DNA from: Strigops habroptila
Taxonomy: Eukaryota; Chordata; Aves; Psittaciformes; Psittacidae
Reading direction: 5' to 3'
Assembly (NCBI RefSeq): GCF_004027225.2
Contig: NC_044301.2
Location: 22,725,340 to 22,789,339 of the forward strand
DNA: 64,000 nt
The translations under genes were made by a program, and so were the position numbers. Shown in pieces: positions 23,401 through 64,000 of this stretch (its first letter is position 1; every line of letters starts with the position of its first letter). The notes beneath the pieces were generated by a model. That model did no database searches, was not told where the DNA came from, and saw only the letters and a program-made list of their open reading frames with translations.

Positions 23401-25049
23401 TGACACACAAGCTGCTCAGTGAAAGAGCAGCAGTGCCCTAACAGTCAGGCAGGCCTGACAGAACACTTCGGGAAGAGGAGAGGAGATGGAAAACAGTATG
23501 CTGAACATCATGAGCAGCACCAGGACTCAGCAGAGACCTGCACACTGAAAAGAAACCCTCTCAAAAGCTTGGTCCTAGCACAGAGATGGGCACCTTAATA
23601 CAAGGAACACTTAACTTAGGTTAAGTCAGTGAAGACTCTTATTGTCAACGTAGTCACTACTTTATTCTAGGTAAGTAGTTAGAGCTGGTGTCATAACACA
23701 CCATCAGAGAGGGTAAATTAGTGTAACTACAGGAGCCTTCACTTGAATAGTGTTATTACCATAATGAGGTATTAATATACATTTGTATTAAATCTCACCA
23801 TGAAAAAGACTACTCTTGATTTTACCATGTTCTACAGAGGAACTCCAAAGTGAAGCATCAGAAAAACTAACACAAAACCACCCCAAAATGCCCCATGGTG
23901 CTGTGGAATTTTTAGAGTTGCTACATTAATCAGAGAATTGTACTTAGCAGAAACTTTGTACCTTGCCCGCACATGCACTAACACTCATCTCTTGTCTAGA
24001 GCTTATTCAGGAAACTGCCTGCAGGGAAGAATTAGCCATCTGGAAAGCATTCTTCTGATTTAATTATAAAATAGGCTTGGTCCTCTCACAGAAAAAAGAT
24101 GTTTCCATCCTTCCCTAGAAAATGCTGAATATATTTTACTCCAGCTTTAAAAAAAACCCAACCAAAACACTAAAATCCAAACCCCCCCCCCCCAATGCCA
24201 TCCATCCACAGGCTAAGTCTCTGCAAAAGCTGTAAGCCCAAGAGATTTTGTTGGTTTTTTTTTTTTAAGTTATTAACATGGGAAGAAAGATTTGATTTGG
24301 TGACAAATGATTAAATGTATTTTATAGCAGGAAACTGATATCTCCCATCCCAACTCATGTCCCATTCCAAGTGCTCAAGTTCCCTATTCACCTACACCCA
24401 AACCCATCCTTTTGGTCCTTCTTGAATTTCTGTGATTCATTCAAATCTGTACATTCTTTGCAAGAAGAAAGAGCAGCTGGATTCAGTGGAAGAGACATTA
24501 AACAGAACCACCAGAGAAGCATCTCTGTCCTGGCCTCAAGAGCTCCATTGGTGAATGGTCCTTTTAAAGTGCATGTGTGAAAAAAAGGGATACTGGGAGT
24601 GGAGCCCCCTAAACTCCAGTAGGGATTCATCTCTCCCCATCATGAGAAAGGAGGAATAAAATCTTAAGCAATTTTATCTGCTATCTTAAGCCATGTCTGC
24701 CCTCCTCATCTCCCCACCTACCCTGAATGCTTAGACCCTGCTCTGCAGGGAATCGGTTATTCAGGGAGGTGTGAGAAAGCCCCAGCCTCCAGCCTCTGTA
24801 ATGCTCTCATTGCAAGCTCATGAGCACATCCCTGGTCTCTACCCCAGCTAACCTGTTGCTGCTCCCTGAGGCACTGGAGCCCTCTTGATTTCCCAAGAGG
24901 AACTGGTCAGACACTGAATTGGAATAAATCCAGTCCCACAGGGCAGAAAGCAGTCTTGCTGGTGAACCTGTCACAAAGTCTGTGCAATTTCTCCACCTGA
25001 CAGTGAGGCTCACCTACAAGGGATGCCCTAGCTCACAGCCTCCAAGGGA
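20480..25049 (-). other. ATXN1L: ATXN1L 3'UTR (inferred, about 4.6 kb)
   Basis: There is no coding potential, few repeats and no splice landmarks from the ATXN1L stop leftward. Minus-strand polyadenylation signals lie at 20668-20663 (AATAAA) and 20503-20498 (ATTAAA). The mammalian ATXN1L mRNA has a similarly long 3'UTR, as I recall. It includes a C homopolymer at about 24182-24193 beside an A/C-rich patch (24147-24181). The exact end is not proven. Confidence 0.6.
20663..20668 (-). terminator. ATXN1L: Candidate ATXN1L polyadenylation signal (AATAAA)
   Basis: TTTATT on the plus strand is AATAAA on the ATXN1L strand, about 4.4 kb beyond the stop. A second candidate, ATTAAA, lies at 20503-20498. 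Either could end the long 3'UTR. Confidence 0.5.
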
Positions 25050-27113
25050 TCACTTCCCTGTATTAGAACGCCCTTCAATAGACAGCTTGACCTCCTGGGG
25101 AATGAAAGAGGGACAGAGCAGAGATGGCCAAGGCTCCTCTGCCTGCATGCTGTATCTTTGGAAGCCTGGGGCTGTCCAGCTGTGCTGACTGCCAGTCTCA
25201 GGCTGAGAGGCTTCCGCATGAGAGCTCTGGGTTGCGCTGTCCCTATCTGTGTGGCTCTTCCTTTCAGCAGCTCTGTCAGATGGTTCTCTGGACCCCTGAG
25301 CTGTTCTTTCAGCTGTCTCCCTAGTAGATAGCAACTGATCTGTGGGAGCATAGTTAGCCTGAGAAGTGGAGATGCCATTCATGCTCTGTAAACTGATTGA
25401 TATGCAGACATCGCCCACCTGCAGCCTGTGACAGGGCAAAGCAAAATACTGAGCAGTCCGCCCTGGGCTACAGGAGGACCAGCCCTGGCCATACACAAAG
25501 AAGGGATGCTCTGGGGGCACATCAATGCTCACTTTACTTTGCTGCTCCCCAACCACAAAATGCAGTGTGACAAGCCCAGGCCACTGGCTTTCCTGAATAT
25601 CCACCACAGTGCTGGAGTCAATCTTCAGGCCCCCACTCACCTCCGCACTGCGAACAAAGTCTTGAGTCTGCAAGTCCTCTACCCGCTTCAGCTCTCCTGT
25701 AGCCAGCTGGATGATGGCTCCTTTCATGAAATGAGAGGGCAAGTGTGAGGAGCTGGGTGGCTGCAGCTGGGCAGGGTCCTTTTCCAGCACACTTCCTTGA
25801 GCCTGTGTATCTGAGCTCCACCCCACCAGGATTTCTGAAGTAGAAGACCTGATGGGCTCGGATCCAATGGCAACCAGGACTGGCTTGCCATTGGCTATCA
25901 CCATTCCTTTGGTTAAGTGTCTTTGTCTAACCAGCTCTTCAGGGGACATTACATACGGACTCCTGGACTGGCTTTTCTCAGCAGCAGCCCTTTCCACTGT
26001 GTTCCTCAGCGTGTCTTTTGACTCCCCCTGCTGATCAGGGTGTCGTGGTTTATGGCAAAGGTTTAAAGGGCTCAGGTCATCTTTCCTCTGGGCTGCCAGA
26101 ATATGATAATCCTGAGATGCCAACACCCCCACCACCCTCTGAACCTCCAGATCAGTGTCTGGGGTGCTTCTGTGAGCTGGCACAGAGACCTCTGTTCCCA
26201 ACGTCTGGTAACCTGAAAGGAACTGTCCATCAACCACATATCCTGCTGCAGCTCCTGGCAGACAGTCTTCAGCTTTACTGCTGGCAGAATCCACAGCCTC
26301 GCTGGTCCTTCTCGACACATTATGCTCTGGATGTCTCTGTCCACCACTGGCAGCAGCTATGTCTGAATTCAGCTGACTGTCTTGCTGAGGAGACTCTGGG
26401 CTTCCACCTGCTGTAGGTGTCTCATGTGCTGAATACCCTGGTGGGAGGCAGGACATCTGATAATAAACAGGAATTCTACCTGGTGCAGTATCTAACAGCT
26501 GGGTCCCAGCATGGTGCTGCATCTGGCCAGGAGAAACTGCAGAAGTGGATTTACTGAAGGTGTGGATAGGAGAGGTAGTCTGGGGGGAAGGAGTGGTTTC
26601 TTCCATGAAGAGAGAGGCATATGGCACAAAGTGGGGGACATGAGAGGCGGTGAGGTTGGTGGAAGGAGACAGGAGAGGACTAGGCAGGAAGCCAGGAAGG
26701 ACAGCATAGGGCACTGTGTAATGTGAGCCGATGAACTGTAGGGACGTCGGGGTGATCTGTCTGTAGTGAACAGGAGGGTAGGGCACCCCCGCGTGCTGGA
26801 TTATTGGCGAAGTCACATTGAAGGCAGGGGGCAGGGGGGTCACGTCCACCATGGGGTGCAGACCTGGGGGGGAGAAAGTGGCAGGTGGCGCTGCCACTTT
26901 GTAGAGCATCCCATACTGGTCCACCGTGAGCCCTGCCACTGCTTCCACGGCCTCACCCGGGCCATAGCACAGGGCTGTCTGGGCCCACTCAGTGCCCTCG
27001 CCCGAGGTCTGGACACCCCCCGCCCGTCCTGCCTCGGTGCCGGCACTGGCGGCGGGAAGCTCCCGCTTCTTTGGCGGGAGGCACTCCTGGCTCCGCTCGT
27101 GGCCCGCTCTCAT
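25050..27113 (-). CDS. ATXN1L: ATXN1L (ataxin-1-like, BOAT1), complete single-exon CDS
   Basis: 687 codons with ATG at 27113-27111 in good context (GCACC before the ATG). The N-terminus has ERSQECLPPKKREL, as in ataxin-1 family members, then a conserved LTVDQYGMLYKVA segment and a long Pro/Ser-rich linker. The AXH domain spans about residues 451-577 (HFMKGAIIQLATGELKRVED; PPEHPFFVYGQGWSS; HRLQVGDVCISISLQ). The C-terminus is conserved (RPSFIPQEVKLSIEG-type, here CPSFIPQEVKLSIEG). The AXH domain mediates dimerisation and binding to the repressor Capicua, so the protein acts as a nuclear co-repressor with HDAC3 and affects Notch targets (family knowledge). There is no polyglutamine tract, the usual distinction from ATXN1. 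It is divergent with AP1G1. Confidence 0.96.
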   Translation of the reverse strand: MRAGHERSQECLPPKKRELPAASAGTEAGRAGGVQTSGEGTEWAQTALCYGPGEAVEAVAGLTVDQYGMLYKVAAPPATFSPPGLHPMVDVTPLPPAFNVTSPIIQHAGVPYPPVHYRQITPTSLQFIGSHYTVPYAVLPGFLPSPLLSPSTNLTASHVPHFVPYASLFMEETTPSPQTTSPIHTFSKSTSAVSPGQMQHHAGTQLLDTAPGRIPVYYQMSCLPPGYSAHETPTAGGSPESPQQDSQLNSDIAAASGGQRHPEHNVSRRTSEAVDSASSKAEDCLPGAAAGYVVDGQFLSGYQTLGTEVSVPAHRSTPDTDLEVQRVVGVLASQDYHILAAQRKDDLSPLNLCHKPRHPDQQGESKDTLRNTVERAAAEKSQSRSPYVMSPEELVRQRHLTKGMVIANGKPVLVAIGSEPIRSSTSEILVGWSSDTQAQGSVLEKDPAQLQPPSSSHLPSHFMKGAIIQLATGELKRVEDLQTQDFVRSAEVSGGLKIDSSTVVDIQESQWPGLVTLHFVVGEQQSKVSIDVPPEHPFFVYGQGWSSCSPGRTAQYFALPCHRLQVGDVCISISLQSMNGISTSQANYAPTDQLLSTRETAERTAQGSREPSDRAAERKSHTDRDSATQSSHAEASQPETGSQHSWTAPGFQRYSMQAEEPWPSLLCPSFIPQEVKLSIEGRSNTGK

Positions 27114-28266
27114 GGTGCCCCGCGGTGTCCTGGCAACCCCGGCCGCGACTCTCGTTCATGAGGGCACCCGCAGGGGCTGCCACACGCTGGCTCCCGGATC
27201 CCCGCCGCCGGCCGCCACCTCACCTGCGCCAGGAACAGAGGGAACCATGAATCCCGGTCCTGCCACCGAGGGCCTCGGAAAGCTGCAGGAGCCCCAAGCC
27301 CCAGCCCTGCCAAGAAGCAGGGCGACGGCCCCCAGTTCTAGTCCAGGATCCCGGAGACGGAGGGCGCCCGAGCCCGGTCACAGACCCCGGAACCCCGGCC
27401 GCGGCCCGGCCTGCCCCGCCGAGCCGAGCCCGCGGCATCGCAGAGGCGCCCCAGCTACTGCTCGCGGCTCACCCGCCATCGGCCAGCTCCTCCTCCGCGG
27501 CCCGCATCAGCCCCGGCACCGCCCGCGGCCACCGCCGGCCCGGCCCGACCCCTCCCCGCGCCGCGGCACACAGCGATGACGCGACACACCACCCCGCGCG
27601 GAGGAAATGCCTCACCCGTCGATGGAAGGCGGCCGCGCCGGTTGCCATGGCAACCAGGCCACGCCCGGTGGCACCTCCCCCAGGGCTCAGGGCGGGACCT
27701 GCTCCCTGCGGCGGGGCATTGGCGGCCTCGTCTTGAATGTGAGCGGGCCTTGCCGGTAAGCTCCGGGCATTCGTTGATGTTCGAGGTGACGAAAGGTCCA
27801 AGGAGCGCAGAGAGAAAAGCCGCACGGGGCGGGGACCGGCTCCGCAGCCGCTGCTCTCAATCCCCCTCCCGCACCCCGGCCCGCACACCCTCCGCCGCTC
27901 GGGCGCTGCCGCCGGGCCCGCCTCGCGGCCGCTTCCCACACCAGCCGCTCTGCTTCGCGCCGGCCAGCCGTGGGGAAGGCGCTGGGCCGAGCCCCTGCTG
28001 TCAGCACAGCGCGACGCTGTGTTTGCAGCCGCAGTGACCGCTCGGCAGAAGCGGCGCTAGCAGCCAGGAGCGGACCCCCGGCAGCGGGACCCCGGAACCC
28101 TGGTTGCGGGCGGCGCGTCCCGCCCGGTCCCACCACGGGCACGCGCTGCGGGGAGGGCCACCCCGCGCGTGACGCCATCACTGACTGCAACGGTGCAGAC
28201 ATATCGCCATTCGTAGGACCGGCATCGCGGGTGCTTCCACTAAGAAAAGTAGTGCGAGCAACCTCT

Positions 28267-28324
28267 GCTCTGCCTTGCCTTGCCTTGCCTTGCCCCGCCC
28301 CGCCCCGCCCCCGCCCCGCCCCTG
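28267..28324. repeat. (CCTTG)n to (CCCCG)n repeat / GC-box cluster
   Basis: Four CCTTG-type pentamers pass directly into about six CCCCG-type pentamers. The latter create overlapping CCCCGCCCC boxes, the Sp1/KLF consensus, about 120-180 bp upstream of the AP1G1 YY1-type motif. On the minus strand the run is G-rich with potential for quadruplex formation. Confidence 0.85.
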
Positions 28325-28419
28325 CTGAGGCCGCTGCTGCCGCGCCTAGGGCCTGTGGCCGGCAGGGGTCTGGAGGACGAAGGGAACGTGCCGACTGCGC
28401 GGATCCCTCCGCCTGCGGT

Positions 28420-64000
<35,581 letters not shown>

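Noticed and set aside
27218-27223. Minus-strand donor-like CGCAG|GTGAGG as an ATXN1L 5'UTR exon end
   Set aside because: It would leave an intron of only about 90 nt before the ATG exon, and other donor-like sites lie nearby; without transcript data no 5' exon can be chosen.

Overview
The window is vertebrate nuclear DNA, almost certainly from a bird. It carries split genes with GT-AG introns, two CpG islands, many CR1 LINE 3' ends (the dominant avian LINE), and solo LTRs plus pol remnants of an ERVL-type endogenous retrovirus. I cannot fix the species; the young-looking LTR family would fit a neoavian bird, but that is a guess. There is no bacterial or phage content and no CRISPR. I found no wholly new system. 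The most interesting points are alternative-splicing features of AP1G1, a GC-AG intron in ZNF821, and the nested retroelement layers.

Gene order is IST1 (minus, 5' part only), ZNF821 (plus, complete), ATXN1L (minus, complete single-exon CDS) and AP1G1 (plus, 5' part, running off the right edge). From memory this is the same neighbourhood and relative orientation as human 16q22. The genes form two divergent pairs. IST1 and ZNF821 share a CpG island at about 3.4-5.3 kb. ATXN1L and AP1G1 share one at about 26.9-29.1 kb. ZNF821 and ATXN1L converge at 18.1-20.5 kb. The four proteins belong to unrelated pathways: IST1 in ESCRT-III, ZNF821 a zinc-finger/STPR nuclear protein, ATXN1L a co-repressor partner of CIC/HDAC3, and AP1G1 the gamma subunit of the AP-1 clathrin adaptor.

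Region by region: 1-3.9 kb is IST1 5' exon, first three coding exons and introns, with an LTR at about 1.7-2.3 kb. 5-18.1 kb is ZNF821, whose 7.7 kb second intron holds a solo LTR and two T/G-rich arrays. 18.1-20.5 kb is intergenic, with a CR1 and a solo LTR. 20.5-27.1 kb is the ATXN1L 3'UTR and CDS. 28.4-43.1 kb is AP1G1 intron 1, with a CR1, two solo LTRs and a 3.5 kb ERVL pol remnant. 43.1-60.8 kb holds AP1G1 coding exons for residues 1-306, with a 9-nt microexon, a candidate 60-nt cassette exon and a nested CR1/LTR composite. 60.8-64 kb is AP1G1 intron, with an LTR, a second ERVL pol copy and the edge of another LTR.

Exon limits were set by reading splice sites, checking that phases join, and comparing the translation with the known families. 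Transposon names and TSS positions are approximate, since no search could be run.
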